Shown piece by piece: positions 25,379-36,677 of a stretch of 64,000 nucleotides of DNA. Made by a program: the position numbers and the translations under genes. The stretch lies in NCBI RefSeq assembly GCF_900128975.1, contig NZ_FQVC01000001.1, forward strand, positions 456,479 through 520,478, given 5' to 3'. The notes under the pieces are model-generated. The model was not told the DNA's origin. It saw only the letters and a program-made list of their open reading frames with translations, and made no database searches. This DNA is from Devosia limi DSM 17137. Lineage in GTDB: Bacteria > Pseudomonadota > Alphaproteobacteria > Rhizobiales > Devosiaceae. Numbering within the stretch: position 1 is the stretch's first letter; the number at the start of each line of letters is the position of its first letter.

Positions 25379-27022
25379 ATGGCAGAGGCGGGCAACCGGG
25401 AAACCCTTTCGACCGATGTGCTGATCGTCGGTGCCGGCCCCTCCGGGCTTGCGGCGGCCATCAGGCTGAAGCAGCGCCATCCCGACATCGCCGTCACCGT
25501 AGTGGAAAAAGCTGCGGAAGTCGGCGGCCATATCCTTTCGGGCGCCGTGATGGACCCGGTGGGGCTTGACGCGCTGCTGCCCGATTGGCGGCTCAAGCGC
25601 GCGCCGGTTGGCCCGGACGTGACCAGCGATACCTACCATTTCCTCACCGCCAGGCGCGATTTCAGCTTTCCTGATTTTGCCCTGCCGCCGCAGATGCGCA
25701 CCCCCAATGCGGTGATCGTCAGCCTTGGCGATTTGGTGCGCTGGCTGGGGGAGCAGGCGGCCGAGCTGGGCGTCGATATCTTCCCGATGACCGCGGCGGT
25801 CGACGTGCTGCGCAGCGGCGATGGCCCGGTGCGCGGGATCATCACCGGCGATCTGGGGCTGGACGCTGACGGCAACCCCAAGCCAGGCCATGCGGCCGGC
25901 ATTGCGCTGGAAGCCAGATATACCCTGATCGCCGAGGGCGCGCGGGGATCGCTGGCCAAGCAATTGAATGCGGCATTCGGCACCGAGCGCCAGCCGCAGA
26001 AATATGGACTGGGTATCAAGGAAGTCTGGGAAATCCCGGCCGATCGGCATCAGCCCGGCAAGGTCGACCATTATATGGGCTTTCCGCTCGATAATGCCAC
26101 GTCCGGTGGTGGATTTGCCTATCACGCGCAGGACCGCAAACTCTATCTGGGGCTGGTCGTGCATCTCGACTATGCCGATCCCAGCCTGTCGCCTTTCGAT
26201 GAGTTCCAGCGCTTCAAGACCCATCCCAGCATTGCCCCACTGCTCGAAGGCGCGACGCGGCTGAGTTATGGCGCACGGGCCTTGGCCTCGGGCGGCTGGC
26301 AATCGGTGCCGACACTGGCTTTCCCCGGTGGCGGGCTGATCGGTTGCGCCGCCGGCTTCATGAATGCGCCGCGGCTCAAGGCCATCCACAATGCGATTCT
26401 CTCCGGCATCGGGGCGGCTGACGCGGTGGGGGCGGCGATCGAGAAGGGCCGCCAGCACGACCTGATCGAGGATTTTTCGGCCCGCGTCTTCCAGACCGGG
26501 ATCAAGGACGAATTGCGCGCGGTGGAGAACGTCAAGCCGCTCTGGTCGCGATTGGGGACACTGGCCGGGGTGTTGGCGGCGGGCGCCGATATGTGGTGCC
26601 GGGCGCTGTTCAAGACCTCGCCGCTGGGAACGCTGCATCATCGACAGCCTGACTTCGCGGCACTCCGCCCGCTTGGGGCCAAGCGCCGGACCTATGCGCG
26701 GCCGGACGGCAAGACCACGTTCGATCGGACGTCGTCGGTGTTTCTGGCCAACCTCGCCCATGACGAGGACCAGCCCATTCACCTCAAACTGGCCGATCCG
26801 GCTGTGCCGGTGCGCGATAACCTGCCGCTTTATGGCGAGCCGGCGCCGCTTTATTGTCCCGCCGGGGTCTATGAAATGGCACAAGAGGGTGGCGCCCCGG
26901 TGTTCCGCATTCACGCGGCCAATTGCGTGCACTGCAAGACCTGCGACATCAAGGACCCGGCCCAGAACATCACCTGGGTGCCGCCAGAGGGCGGCAGCGG
27001 GCCCAACTACAACGGAATGTGA
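25379..27022 (+). CDS. Electron transfer flavoprotein-ubiquinone oxidoreductase
   Basis: This membrane-associated FAD/4Fe-4S enzyme passes electrons from ETF to ubiquinone in fatty-acid and amino-acid oxidation. At 547 residues it is full length. The N-terminal FAD motif is VLIVGAGPSGLAAAIRL (about 14-30), followed by VVEKAAEVGGHILSGAVMDP. The ubiquinone/membrane part is in the middle (about 200-330). The C-terminal cluster cysteines are in LYCPAGVYE and NCVHCKTCDIKDPAQNI. The ending GGSGPNYNGM is typical. An AGGA lies five nt before the ATG. It is divergent from the uracil-DNA glycosylase gene, and a 148-bp gap separates it from the downstream TPR gene. Confidence 0.97.
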   Translation: MAEAGNRETLSTDVLIVGAGPSGLAAAIRLKQRHPDIAVTVVEKAAEVGGHILSGAVMDPVGLDALLPDWRLKRAPVGPDVTSDTYHFLTARRDFSFPDFALPPQMRTPNAVIVSLGDLVRWLGEQAAELGVDIFPMTAAVDVLRSGDGPVRGIITGDLGLDADGNPKPGHAAGIALEARYTLIAEGARGSLAKQLNAAFGTERQPQKYGLGIKEVWEIPADRHQPGKVDHYMGFPLDNATSGGGFAYHAQDRKLYLGLVVHLDYADPSLSPFDEFQRFKTHPSIAPLLEGATRLSYGARALASGGWQSVPTLAFPGGGLIGCAAGFMNAPRLKAIHNAILSGIGAADAVGAAIEKGRQHDLIEDFSARVFQTGIKDELRAVENVKPLWSRLGTLAGVLAAGADMWCRALFKTSPLGTLHHRQPDFAALRPLGAKRRTYARPDGKTTFDRTSSVFLANLAHDEDQPIHLKLADPAVPVRDNLPLYGEPAPLYCPAGVYEMAQEGGAPVFRIHAANCVHCKTCDIKDPAQNITWVPPEGGSGPNYNGM

Positions 27023-27170
27023 ACCGGTCAGCCAATAGTGACGAGCTCTTGACCAAGCTGGCCTTGCGGCGCGGTCGCAAAATCGACAATCTTGACGCAG
27101 TAAAAGGTGCTACTCGCGCAAGCGGAACTGCACACACCGGCCTGCAAGGGCCAAGGGAGAATTCAGCCTC

Positions 27171-28886
27171 GTGACCAAGCTCATGAACCGTATCGTGCGA
27201 CCTGCTGTGCTGGCGCTGGCCCTGGGCAGTCTTGTCGTCGCCCCGACCATGGCGCAAGGCAACGTGACCGCCAATATTCTCCAGATGTTCAATGCCAGCG
27301 TCACCGGCTCCTATATGGCTGGCCAGCAGGCGTTGCAGGATTTGCGGACCGACGAAGCCGCGCGCTATTTCATGATGGCCGCGCAGCAGGACTGGGACAA
27401 TCCGGTGCTGGTCGAGCGCGCCTTTATCGGCTTTGCCGCCGACGGCCAGATCGGCCAGGCCGCGTCGACGGCAAAACACCTGCTCGATCTTGATCCGACC
27501 AATGAGCTGGCCCAGCTGGTCGTGGCCACTGAAGCGCTCAAGGAGCGCCGCTATGGCGCCGCCGACACCATGCTGTCCAAGATCGGCCAGGATAGCTTTA
27601 CCGCCATAACCGGCGGCATCCTGCGCGCCTGGGCGCTGGTGGGTGACAATCGCGGTGCCGAAGCCGATGCCGTGCTCGACAAGCTCGGGCAGGGCGGCCT
27701 CGCCGATTTCCTGGTGTTCCACCGGGCACTGATGGCTGAGGCCTCCGGCGATACCAAGCGGGCCATCCAGCTGGCCGGCAAGGCCTTCGATACCGAGCCC
27801 TTCGTGGCGCGGATCGTGGAAGTCTATGCACGTATCCTGGCCAATGCCGGTCGCTTCGATGAAGCCAAGGAAGCCATTGCCCAGTTCGAGAATCAGGGCC
27901 TGTCCCACCCGGTGGTGACCATCGTCAAGGAAGCGGTGGATGCCGGTCAGAAGCCGGGCATTTTTGCCGCCAATGTGCAGGTTGGCGCTGCCGAAATGTT
28001 CCATGGCATCGGCGTTGCCCTCGCCCGTGATGGCAGCCTGGATCTGTCGCTGGTTTTCCTGCGCCTCGGTCTCTATCTGGACCCCAATGCCGATGTGATC
28101 TCGCTGGCACTGGGCCAGTTGCTCGACAGCGCCGACCAGCATGTCGCGGCCAACAAGGTCTATGAGGGCGTGCCCCCGACCTCGGCGATGAAACCCACCG
28201 CCGTGGTGCGCATTGCCACCAATCTGGACAATATGGGCGACCGCCCGGAGGCGCTGCGCCGTCTGGGCAATATCGTCGCCACCCAGCCGGACGACCTCGA
28301 CGCTGTCTCGGTGCTCGGCGACCTGCTGCGCTATGACGAGCAATATGTGAAGGCTGCCGACGCCTATACCAAGGCGCTGGAACTGTCCGGCGGCGAAAGC
28401 CCTGCCGACTGGCGGTTCTATTATGTGCGCGGCATCAGCTATGAGCGGGCCAAGGAATGGCCCAAGGCCGAGGCTGATTTTCTCAAGGCGCTCAAGCTCA
28501 ATCCCGACCAGCCGCAGGTGCTGAACTATCTCGGCTATAGCTGGATCGACCAGGACATGAACCTGGAGCCGGCGCTGGAAATGATCGAAAAGGCCGTCGC
28601 CGCGGTGCCTCAGGATGGCTACATCGTCGATTCGCTCGGCTGGGCCTTTTACAAGATGGATCGCATCGACGAGGCCGTGACCACGCTGGAACAGGCCGTG
28701 CAGCTGCGGCCCAACGATGCCGAGATCAATGACCATCTGGGCGATGCCTATTGGAAGGCCGGCCGTCAGCTCGAGGCGCGGTTCCAGTGGAATATCGCCG
28801 CTTCGGTCGATGAGGTTGGCAATGTCAAGGAACGCGTCGCGCCCAAGCTGGCCGATGGACTGACCGAAGAAAACGCCACCGAGTAA
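27171..28886 (+). CDS. Exported TPR-repeat protein
   Basis: A 571-residue protein with a signal peptide (MTKLMNRIVRPAVLALALGSLVVAPTMAQ) and many tetratricopeptide repeats. Clear repeats occur at the C-terminal half, for example KAADAYTKALELSG, KAEADFLKALKLNPDQPQVLNYLGYSW, and EAVTTLEQAVQLRPNDAEINDHLGDAYWKAGR. The N-terminal half contains more divergent helical pairs. TPR proteins of this size in alphaproteobacteria act as periplasmic scaffolds; no partner can be named here. The start is GTG with GGGAG about 11 nt upstream; an ATG four codons on is an alternative. It is 7 bp upstream of ispE and almost certainly cotranscribed. Confidence 0.88.
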   Translation: MTKLMNRIVRPAVLALALGSLVVAPTMAQGNVTANILQMFNASVTGSYMAGQQALQDLRTDEAARYFMMAAQQDWDNPVLVERAFIGFAADGQIGQAASTAKHLLDLDPTNELAQLVVATEALKERRYGAADTMLSKIGQDSFTAITGGILRAWALVGDNRGAEADAVLDKLGQGGLADFLVFHRALMAEASGDTKRAIQLAGKAFDTEPFVARIVEVYARILANAGRFDEAKEAIAQFENQGLSHPVVTIVKEAVDAGQKPGIFAANVQVGAAEMFHGIGVALARDGSLDLSLVFLRLGLYLDPNADVISLALGQLLDSADQHVAANKVYEGVPPTSAMKPTAVVRIATNLDNMGDRPEALRRLGNIVATQPDDLDAVSVLGDLLRYDEQYVKAADAYTKALELSGGESPADWRFYYVRGISYERAKEWPKAEADFLKALKLNPDQPQVLNYLGYSWIDQDMNLEPALEMIEKAVAAVPQDGYIVDSLGWAFYKMDRIDEAVTTLEQAVQLRPNDAEINDHLGDAYWKAGRQLEARFQWNIAASVDEVGNVKERVAPKLADGLTEENATE

Positions 28887-28893
28887 GGGACTT

Positions 28894-29769
28894 ATGTTTG
28901 AAGTCCAATCCCAGGCGGCGCCGGCCAAGATCAATCTGGCGCTGCATGTCACGCGGCGGCGTGACGATGGCTATCACGATCTCGAAAGCCTGATCGTCTT
29001 TGCCGATATTGCCGATGAGATCACGGCGGCGCCGGCCAAGACTGATTCGCTGGCTGTCACCGGCCCTTTTGCCAAGGCGCTGAGCAATGGCGAGACCAAT
29101 CTGGTGACACGCGCCGTCGCGGCGTTTCGCGAGCGCTGGCCCGATGCGGTCGAGGCTGGCCTGGCGCTGACGCTGCACAAGAACCTGCCGGTGGCCGCCG
29201 GGATTGGTGGTGGTTCGGCCGACGCGGCTGCGGCCCTGCGGCTGATGGCGGGGCTGGCGGATCGGCCGATTGCGCTGGCGGAACTATCGGAACTGGCCGG
29301 GCGGCTGGGCGCCGATGTGCCGGCCTGCCTGATTTCGAGCCCCTTGGTGGCGCGCGGTGTCGGCGAAATCCTGTCGCCACTGCCGCAATTTCCGGCCTGC
29401 CATGTGGTGCTGGTTAATCCGCTGATTCCGGTGATCACTGCGGATGTGTTTCGCCGGCTGACCAGCCGCGACAACGATCCGCTGCCGGCTTTGCCGGTGC
29501 CGCTGACCCGCCCGGCGCAGCTGGGGATCTGGCTGGCCGAGACGCGCAATGACCTGGAAACGCCGGCGATTGCGCTGGTGCCCGAGGTCGGGCGGTTGAT
29601 CGCGCATCTGGCGGCGGCGCCAGGGTGTATTCTGGCGCGGATGTCGGGCTCGGGGGCGACGGTGTTCGGGCTGTTTGGTTCGGGCGCGCAGGCGCATCAG
29701 GCGGCGCATGAGTTGCGGGAGCAGAACCCGGACCATTGGGTTGCGGCGGCGCCGTTGATTGTGCCTTAG
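28894..29769 (+). CDS. ispE: 4-diphosphocytidyl-2-C-methyl-D-erythritol kinase IspE
   Basis: IspE phosphorylates CDP-ME in the MEP pathway of isoprenoid synthesis. At 291 residues it has normal length and is a GHMP kinase. The N-terminal motif is APAKINLALHVTRRRDDGYHDL (substrate binding), the glycine-rich ATP loop is LPVAAGIGGGSADAAAALR (about 97-115), and the C-terminal motif is RMSGSGATVFGLF. An AAGGG ribosome-binding site lies just before the ATG, which is 7 bp after the TPR gene. Other isoprenoid genes in the window are ispH and the polyprenyl synthase just downstream in convergent orientation. Confidence 0.96.
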   Translation: MFEVQSQAAPAKINLALHVTRRRDDGYHDLESLIVFADIADEITAAPAKTDSLAVTGPFAKALSNGETNLVTRAVAAFRERWPDAVEAGLALTLHKNLPVAAGIGGGSADAAAALRLMAGLADRPIALAELSELAGRLGADVPACLISSPLVARGVGEILSPLPQFPACHVVLVNPLIPVITADVFRRLTSRDNDPLPALPVPLTRPAQLGIWLAETRNDLETPAIALVPEVGRLIAHLAAAPGCILARMSGSGATVFGLFGSGAQAHQAAHELREQNPDHWVAAAPLIVP

Positions 29770-29822
29770 GTGGCGCGGGGTTTTTCCTGCTCTCCGTTGA
29801 CTGCGACATGTGTATTACCACC

Positions 29823-29895
29823 GTCATCACCCGGCTTGTGATCCAGTCGTGCTGTCTGGGCGAAGATGGATTGCCCGGACAAGCCGAGCAATGAC
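29823..29895. repeat. Inverted repeat, family E, copy 1
   Basis: The left arm GTCATCACCCGGCTTGT and the right arm ACAAGCCGAGCAATGAC form an imperfect inverted repeat, with an intervening GATCCA/TGGATT pair. It sits in the convergent gap between ispE and the polyprenyl synthase gene, next to the family D hairpin at 29931-29951. A related CCACCCGG-ACAAG-CCGGGTGG hairpin lies at 60667-60687. Confidence 0.75.
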
Positions 29896-29930
29896 GATGG
29901 AATGGCGGGGGCGTGCCGTGTTGGGAGTGA

Positions 29931-29951
29931 CCCACGGGGCAAGCCCGTGGG
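29931..29951. repeat. Hairpin, family D, copy 1
   Basis: CCCACGGG and CCCGTGGG form a perfect 8-bp stem with a GCAAG loop, followed by GCAGCGC. The same CCCACGGG motif and GGGCAGCGCGG tail occur at 50244-50332 and 52505-52608. It is in the same convergent gap as a family E element. Confidence 0.8.
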
Positions 29952-29976
29952 CAGCGCAATGAGAGCCGTGAACGGC

Positions 29977-30990
29977 TTAGTAGGCGCGCAGAACGCTGAA
30001 TTCGACGACGTCGGCGAGGAGGGTTGCCATGTCGGATGGCGGCAGGACGCTCAGGGCTTCGCGGGCGGCGCGGGCGTGGGCATTGGCCTTGTCGAGCGTG
30101 CGCGACAGCGTGTTGTAGCGCTCGAAAATGGCGACGATCTCGGCCACCTGTGCCGGCGTTGCATCGACATCGCCGAGGGCGGCCGAGATGGTGGCCTGCT
30201 CGGCCTCAGTGCCTTCGGCCAGCGCCAGAATCACCGGCAGGGTCATCTTGCCTTCGCGCAGGTCGTCGCCGGTATTCTTGCCCAGCGTGCCGCTTTCGCC
30301 GCGATAGTCGAGCACGTCATCAACCAGCTGGAAGGCATTGCCGAGTTCCAGGCCATAGGCCTTGAGCGCCTTGCGCCCGGCTTCATCGGCGCCACCGGCC
30401 ATCGCGCCGACTTCGCAGGCGGCCTCGAACAGGGTCGCGGTCTTGGCGCGGATCACTTCGGCATAATCGGCGGCGGAGGTTTCCAGATCGCCGGTCTTGG
30501 CCAGCTGGAAGACTTCGCCCTCGGCCATCGCCGCGGCAGCGGCGGCGAGAACGCCCAGCGCTTCGATATCCTTGGTTTCGACCATCATCATGAAGGCCTG
30601 ACCGAGGAGGAAATCGCCGACCAGCACGCTGGCCTGGTTGCCCCACACCATGCGGGCGGCTGGCTTGCCGCGGCGCATGTCGCTCTCGTCGACGACATCG
30701 TCGTGGAGCAGGGTGGCATTGTGCATGAATTCGACGGCGGCAGCGAAATTGATCGCGCTGCCAGTGCCGCCGCCAAACAGCGAAGCCGCCGCGACGGTCA
30801 GCATCGGGCGCAGGCGCTTGCCGCCGCTCTCGATCAGGTAGCGCGCGAGTTCGGGCACCATCTCGACGTGCGAATCAGCCCGGGCCAGAATCATCGCATT
30901 GACCTTGGCCATATCGGCCTCGGTCGCCTGCAACAGCCTCTCGATCGCATTGGCGCTGATCGCCGACTTGGTTTGCGCCAGAACTGACAC
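29977..30990 (-). CDS. Polyprenyl (octaprenyl-type) diphosphate synthase
   Basis: A 337-residue trans-prenyltransferase that builds the long isoprenoid tail, probably of ubiquinone. The first Asp-rich motif is LHDDVVDESDMRRG (DDxxD) and the second is QLVDDVLDYRG (DDxxD). SGGKRLRPML is the substrate-binding KRxRP segment. The small residue pattern before the first DDxxD (FMHNATL) permits a long chain rather than C15, but chain length cannot be set from sequence alone. The GTG giving VSVLAQTKSAIS fits the family length; the frame is open 48 codons further upstream, overlapping the divergent methyltransferase gene. The gap to the methyltransferase ATG is 95 bp. Confidence 0.92.
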   Translation of the reverse strand: MSVLAQTKSAISANAIERLLQATEADMAKVNAMILARADSHVEMVPELARYLIESGGKRLRPMLTVAAASLFGGGTGSAINFAAAVEFMHNATLLHDDVVDESDMRRGKPAARMVWGNQASVLVGDFLLGQAFMMMVETKDIEALGVLAAAAAAMAEGEVFQLAKTGDLETSAADYAEVIRAKTATLFEAACEVGAMAGGADEAGRKALKAYGLELGNAFQLVDDVLDYRGESGTLGKNTGDDLREGKMTLPVILALAEGTEAEQATISAALGDVDATPAQVAEIVAIFERYNTLSRTLDKANAHARAAREALSVLPPSDMATLLADVVEFSVLRAY

Positions 30991-31085
30991 CGCTTTTCCG
31001 TCCTCGTTCGCCTCTATGGGCAAATCTGGTTGAGCCCAATGTGGATGCGCATGTATGGTCGCGCGAAACCGGCCATTCGGGTGCG

Positions 31086-31871
31086 ATGTCCCTAGACCAG
31101 CCACAAGACTTTGTAAAACACCAAACGCCGACACGCGATGCCTTTTTGGGTGGAAGGCTCATAGTGTCGCAGCCGCGCCATGGCTTCCGTGCCGGGCTCG
31201 ATAGCGTATTGCTGGGCGCAGCAGTGGCGCCGGGCAGCCCATGGCTGCTCGATCTGGGCTGTGGCGTGGGCACTGCGGGGCTGGTGGCGATGAGCCATTG
31301 GCCCGATATGGTGGCGACGCTGGCCGACCGGGACAAGGACATTCTGGCCCTGACGCGGGACAATGCCGCCGCCAATGGCTTTTCGGCGCGCACGACGGTG
31401 CTGGCCGTTGACGTGACCGCCAAGGGCGCCGAGCGCCATGCGGCCGGGCTGGCGGAGAATGCCTATGCCTCGGTAATCGCCAATCCGCCATTCTTTGATG
31501 CCGGCGCCGGCACGCTGGCCGGCGAAGGAGGGCGCGCCGGGGCCCGTCATATGGATCCGGCGACGCTCGATCTCTGGATCAAGACCGCCGCCGGCTGCGC
31601 CACGCCGGGTGGCGAGGTGATTTTCGTCTATCCGGTGGAAAGCCTCTCGCCTTTGCTGGCCGGCTTCACCCAGCGCTTCGGCGCTGTGACGGTGTTGCCA
31701 TTGACCCCGCGGCCGGGGCAGGCGGTGACGCGGGTGCTGGTGCGGGCGATCAAGGGATCGCGGGCGCCGCTGACCATGCTGGCCTCGCGGGCCCTGCACG
31801 GCGATGAGGGCCGGGGCTTCCTGCCAGAATTCGACGCGATCTTCCGCGGCGAGGCACGCCTCGTCTGGTAA
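31086..31871 (+). CDS. tRNA1(Val) (adenine-N6)-methyltransferase family protein
   Basis: A 261-residue SAM-dependent methyltransferase of the TrmN6/YfiC type that modifies an adenine in tRNA. It begins DAFLGGRLIVSQPRHGFRAGLDSVLLGAAV, the typical family N-terminus, then the SAM motif LLDLGCGVGTAGL (about 55-67), and NPPFFDAG as the catalytic NPPF motif. The C-terminal half has the ALLVFPVE-like stretch IFVYPVESLSPLL. It diverges from the polyprenyl synthase gene and is the first of a plus-strand run; the S49 protease starts 47 bp later. The start ATG giving MSLDQPQDFVKH was preferred over an upstream frame start. Confidence 0.88.
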   Translation: MSLDQPQDFVKHQTPTRDAFLGGRLIVSQPRHGFRAGLDSVLLGAAVAPGSPWLLDLGCGVGTAGLVAMSHWPDMVATLADRDKDILALTRDNAAANGFSARTTVLAVDVTAKGAERHAAGLAENAYASVIANPPFFDAGAGTLAGEGGRAGARHMDPATLDLWIKTAAGCATPGGEVIFVYPVESLSPLLAGFTQRFGAVTVLPLTPRPGQAVTRVLVRAIKGSRAPLTMLASRALHGDEGRGFLPEFDAIFRGEARLVW

Positions 31872-31918
31872 TTGACGACGGGGCCACCTAAATCTGGGCC
31901 GAGTAACAAGGAGCGACC

Positions 31919-32752
31919 ATGGCGCACGAGACGAGCAAGCGCAAAAGCTGGCTGGCCCGCCTGTTCCGCCGTGTGCCGGTGATCCCGGTGGTGCGGCTGC
32001 ATGGCATCATTGCCGCCGAGCAGCGCCAGGGGCGGCTCAACATCGCCAATGTCGAACCCTTGCTGAAGCGCGCCTTCGCCATCAAGTCGGCGCCTGCGGT
32101 GGCGATTATCGTCAATTCGCCGGGCGGCTCGCCGGTGCAGTCGCGGCTGATCTCCAAGCGCATCCGCAACCTGGCCGACGAGCATGGCAAGACCGTGCTG
32201 GTCTTTGTCGAGGATGCGGCGGCCTCGGGCGGCTATTTCATCGCCGTGGCCGGCGACGAGATCATCGCCGATCCATCCTCCATTGTCGGATCGATCGGGG
32301 TCATCATGGCCGGTTTTGGCTTTGTCGGCGCACTGGACAAGCTCGGCGTCGAGCGGCGCGTGCACACGGCGGGCAAGAACAAGTCGACGCTCGATCCGTT
32401 CCTGCCGGAAAAGGCCGAGGATATCGACCGCATCAAGAGTTTCGAGCTCGATATCCATCAGGTGTTTATCGATCATGTGAAGGGGCGGCGGGGCGCCAGG
32501 CTCAAGGCCAGCGACGAAACACTGTTCACCGGCGAGTGGTGGACGGGCTTGCGCGGTCTCGATCTCGGCCTGATCGATGGGCTTGGTGACCTGAACGAGA
32601 CCCTGCGCAGCCGCTACGGCAAGGATATCGCGCTCAAGCCGATCGAGGCCAAGCGGGGCCTGTTCAATTTGCCGCGTTTCGGCTTTTCCATTGCCTCGGA
32701 CGTCTCGGCCACGGTCGAGGATCGCGCCGCCTGGGCGCGTTTCGGACTCTAG
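31919..32752 (+). CDS. S49-family (SppA/SohB-like) serine protease
   Basis: A 277-residue protease of the signal-peptide-peptidase/SohB family. The catalytic Ser is in EDAAASGGYFIAVAGDEI and the catalytic Lys in GKNKSTLDPFLP, forming a Ser-Lys dyad. Substrate-binding segment is VNSPGGSP. It is short, one protease unit rather than the two of E. coli SppA. A strong hydrophobic anchor is not obvious; the N-terminus (KSWLARLFRRVPVIPVVRLHG) is basic and weakly hydrophobic, so membrane attachment may be peripheral. AAGGAG precedes the ATG closely. Three bases separate it from the next small membrane protein gene, so the two are probably translated together. Confidence 0.9.
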   Translation: MAHETSKRKSWLARLFRRVPVIPVVRLHGIIAAEQRQGRLNIANVEPLLKRAFAIKSAPAVAIIVNSPGGSPVQSRLISKRIRNLADEHGKTVLVFVEDAAASGGYFIAVAGDEIIADPSSIVGSIGVIMAGFGFVGALDKLGVERRVHTAGKNKSTLDPFLPEKAEDIDRIKSFELDIHQVFIDHVKGRRGARLKASDETLFTGEWWTGLRGLDLGLIDGLGDLNETLRSRYGKDIALKPIEAKRGLFNLPRFGFSIASDVSATVEDRAAWARFGL

Positions 32753-32755
32753 ACC

Positions 32756-32992
32756 ATGACCGGTATCATTCTTCGTCTCGTCATCTACGCCGCCATCGGG
32801 CTGGCGATCTATTTCGGCATCCGCAAGATCTGGCGGGACTGGTCCGGCCAGTTCAAGGCCGAGGACAAGGAAGCCCAGCGCCTGCGGCGCGAGCGCGATC
32901 TGGCCGAGCGGGGCAAGCCGGGCATCATCGACCTGAAGCGCGACAAGGACGGCACCTATCGCCCAGGCGACGACGACAGCGCCCGGCGGTGA
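32756..32992 (+). CDS. Small single-span membrane protein
   Basis: A 78-residue protein with one N-terminal membrane helix (IILRLVIYAAIGLAIYFGI, about 3-21) and a highly charged cytoplasmic tail (KDKEAQRLRRERDLAERGKPGII and onward). It starts three bases after the S49 protease stop, which suggests a partnership with that protease or the membrane. I do not recognise a family. It ends 88 bp before glyQ. Confidence 0.7.
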   Translation: MTGIILRLVIYAAIGLAIYFGIRKIWRDWSGQFKAEDKEAQRLRRERDLAERGKPGIIDLKRDKDGTYRPGDDDSARR

Positions 32993-33080
32993 TCGCAAGG
33001 TTGGCCGGTTGAGCAAGCGCAGTTGACCGGGCAGGGCGCAGTAACTAGGTTCGCGCCCGTTGCTCTCCCGGATACCGAAC

Positions 33081-34007
33081 ATGACCGACCGCAAGCCCCA
33101 TATGGACCCCAGGAATTCGTTTCAGGGGCTGATCCTGACCCTGCAGAACTATTGGGCAGAGCAGGGCTGCGTCATCATGCAGCCCTATGACATGCAGATG
33201 GGCGCCGGTACGTTCCACACCGCCACCACCTTGCGCGCGCTGGGCCCCAAGCCCTGGAAGGCCGCCTATGTGCAGCCGTCGCGCCGCCCCAAGGATGGCC
33301 GCTATGGCGAAAACCCCAATCGGCTGCAGCACTATTACCAGTTCCAGGTGATCCTCAAGCCATCGCCGCCCAACATCCAGGAACTCTATCTTGCCTCGCT
33401 GGCCGAGATCGGGCTGGACGCATCGCTGCACGATATCCGCTTTGTCGAGGACGACTGGGAAAGCCCGACGCTGGGCGCCTGGGGCCTGGGCTGGGAGTGC
33501 TGGTGCGACGGCATGGAAGTCAGCCAGTTCACCTATTTCCAGCAGGTCGCCGGCTTTGAATGCGCGCCGGTACCGGGGGAAATCACCTATGGGCTCGAGC
33601 GCCTCGCCATGTATGTGCAGGGCGTCGAGAACGTCTACGACCTCAATTACAATGGCCGCGAGGGCGCCGAAAAGGTGACCTATGGCGATGTGTTCCTGCA
33701 GAACGAACGCGAGTTCTCCAAGTATAATTTCGAGGCCGCCGACACCGAAATCCTGTTCCGGCACTTCAAGGATGCCGAGGACGAGTGCAAGGCGATCCTG
33801 ACTCAGGGGGCCGAAGGCAATCGCCAGACCATGGCTGTGCCCGCCTATGAGCAGGTGATCAAGGCCTCGCACAATTTCAATATGCTCGATGCGCGCGGCG
33901 TGATTTCGGTCACCGAACGGCAGAGCTACATCCTGCGCATCCGCGACCTGGCCAAGGCCTGCGGTGCCGCCTGGCTGCAGACCGACGGCGGCGGGGCGGA
34001 AGGCTGA
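33081..34007 (+). CDS. glyQ: Glycyl-tRNA synthetase alpha subunit
   Basis: The alpha subunit of the bacterial alpha2-beta2 glycyl-tRNA synthetase, which attaches glycine to tRNA-Gly. It has 308 residues and shows family segments [77 protein letters not shown] and [21 protein letters not shown]. The chosen ATG gives [15 protein letters not shown]; a 7-codon extension exists upstream. The beta subunit gene glyS follows in the same direction but is separated by two genes (LemA and DUF2207), which is unusual since glyQ and glyS are normally adjacent. Confidence 0.97.
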   Translation: MTDRKPHMDPRNSFQGLILTLQNYWAEQGCVIMQPYDMQMGAGTFHTATTLRALGPKPWKAAYVQPSRRPKDGRYGENPNRLQHYYQFQVILKPSPPNIQELYLASLAEIGLDASLHDIRFVEDDWESPTLGAWGLGWECWCDGMEVSQFTYFQQVAGFECAPVPGEITYGLERLAMYVQGVENVYDLNYNGREGAEKVTYGDVFLQNEREFSKYNFEAADTEILFRHFKDAEDECKAILTQGAEGNRQTMAVPAYEQVIKASHNFNMLDARGVISVTERQSYILRIRDLAKACGAAWLQTDGGGAEG

Positions 34008-34102
34008 TTGCGACGGGCCGATAAGGCCCGTTGCGCTCTCCTCTGACCAATGCGAATGTCCCTGCAACTCGGCGGGGTTAGCTGCCGCATTGGGAGAAGC
34101 TC

Positions 34103-34663
34103 ATGGCCATCTGGATCATTCTTGGCGTCATCGCCATCGCCGCCGTCTATGCCGTTTCCATCTATAACAGCCTGGTCAAGAACCGGCAGATGGTCGAGGA
34201 GGGGTGGTCGGGCATCGACGTGCAGCTCAAGCGCCGCACCGACCTGATCCCCAACCTGATGGAGACGGTCAAGGGCTACATGGCCCATGAGCGCGAAACG
34301 CTCGAATCGGTGACCAATGCCCGCACCGCCGCGCAATCGGCCCAGAACGGCACGCCCGAGCAGCGCGCCCAGGCCGAAGGGGCGCTGTCCTCGGCGCTGG
34401 GGCGCCTCTTTGCCGTGGCTGAGGCCTATCCCGATCTCAAGGCCAATACGACATTTCTGGAATTCCAGGCGGCGCTGCAGACCGTGGAAGACGAGATCCA
34501 GATGGCGCGCCGCTATTACAATGGCGCCGTGCGTAATCTCAATGTGACCGTCGAGTCCTTTCCCTCCAATCTCGTCGCCAATGGCTTCAAATTCGAGAAG
34601 GCGGAATATTTCGAGCTGGAGAACGAGGCCGACCGGGCCGTTCCCAGCGTCAAGTTCAACTGA
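34103..34663 (+). CDS. LemA-family protein
   Basis: A 186-residue membrane protein of the LemA family. It has one N-terminal membrane helix ([22 protein letters not shown], about 3-24), followed by the family segment [36 protein letters not shown], and a helical bundle to the end ([19 protein letters not shown]). Function is unknown; LemA proteins are often paired with membrane proteins of the DUF2207 type. A GGGAG ribosome-binding site lies just before the ATG. It lies between glyQ and the DUF2207 gene, only 8 bp before the latter, so the pair is probably cotranscribed and may form a complex. Confidence 0.93.
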   Translation: MAIWIILGVIAIAAVYAVSIYNSLVKNRQMVEEGWSGIDVQLKRRTDLIPNLMETVKGYMAHERETLESVTNARTAAQSAQNGTPEQRAQAEGALSSALGRLFAVAEAYPDLKANTTFLEFQAALQTVEDEIQMARRYYNGAVRNLNVTVESFPSNLVANGFKFEKAEYFELENEADRAVPSVKFN

Positions 34664-34671
34664 GCCATCCC

Positions 34672-36582
<1,911 letters not shown>

Positions 36583-36677
36583 CGCGCAACGACAATTGCA
36601 CCGATGTCCGCAACCAAGTGGACATTCGGCGCCCCCCAAGTTAGGTAAACCGCGCCTTCCAACTCTGGTGTTCCACC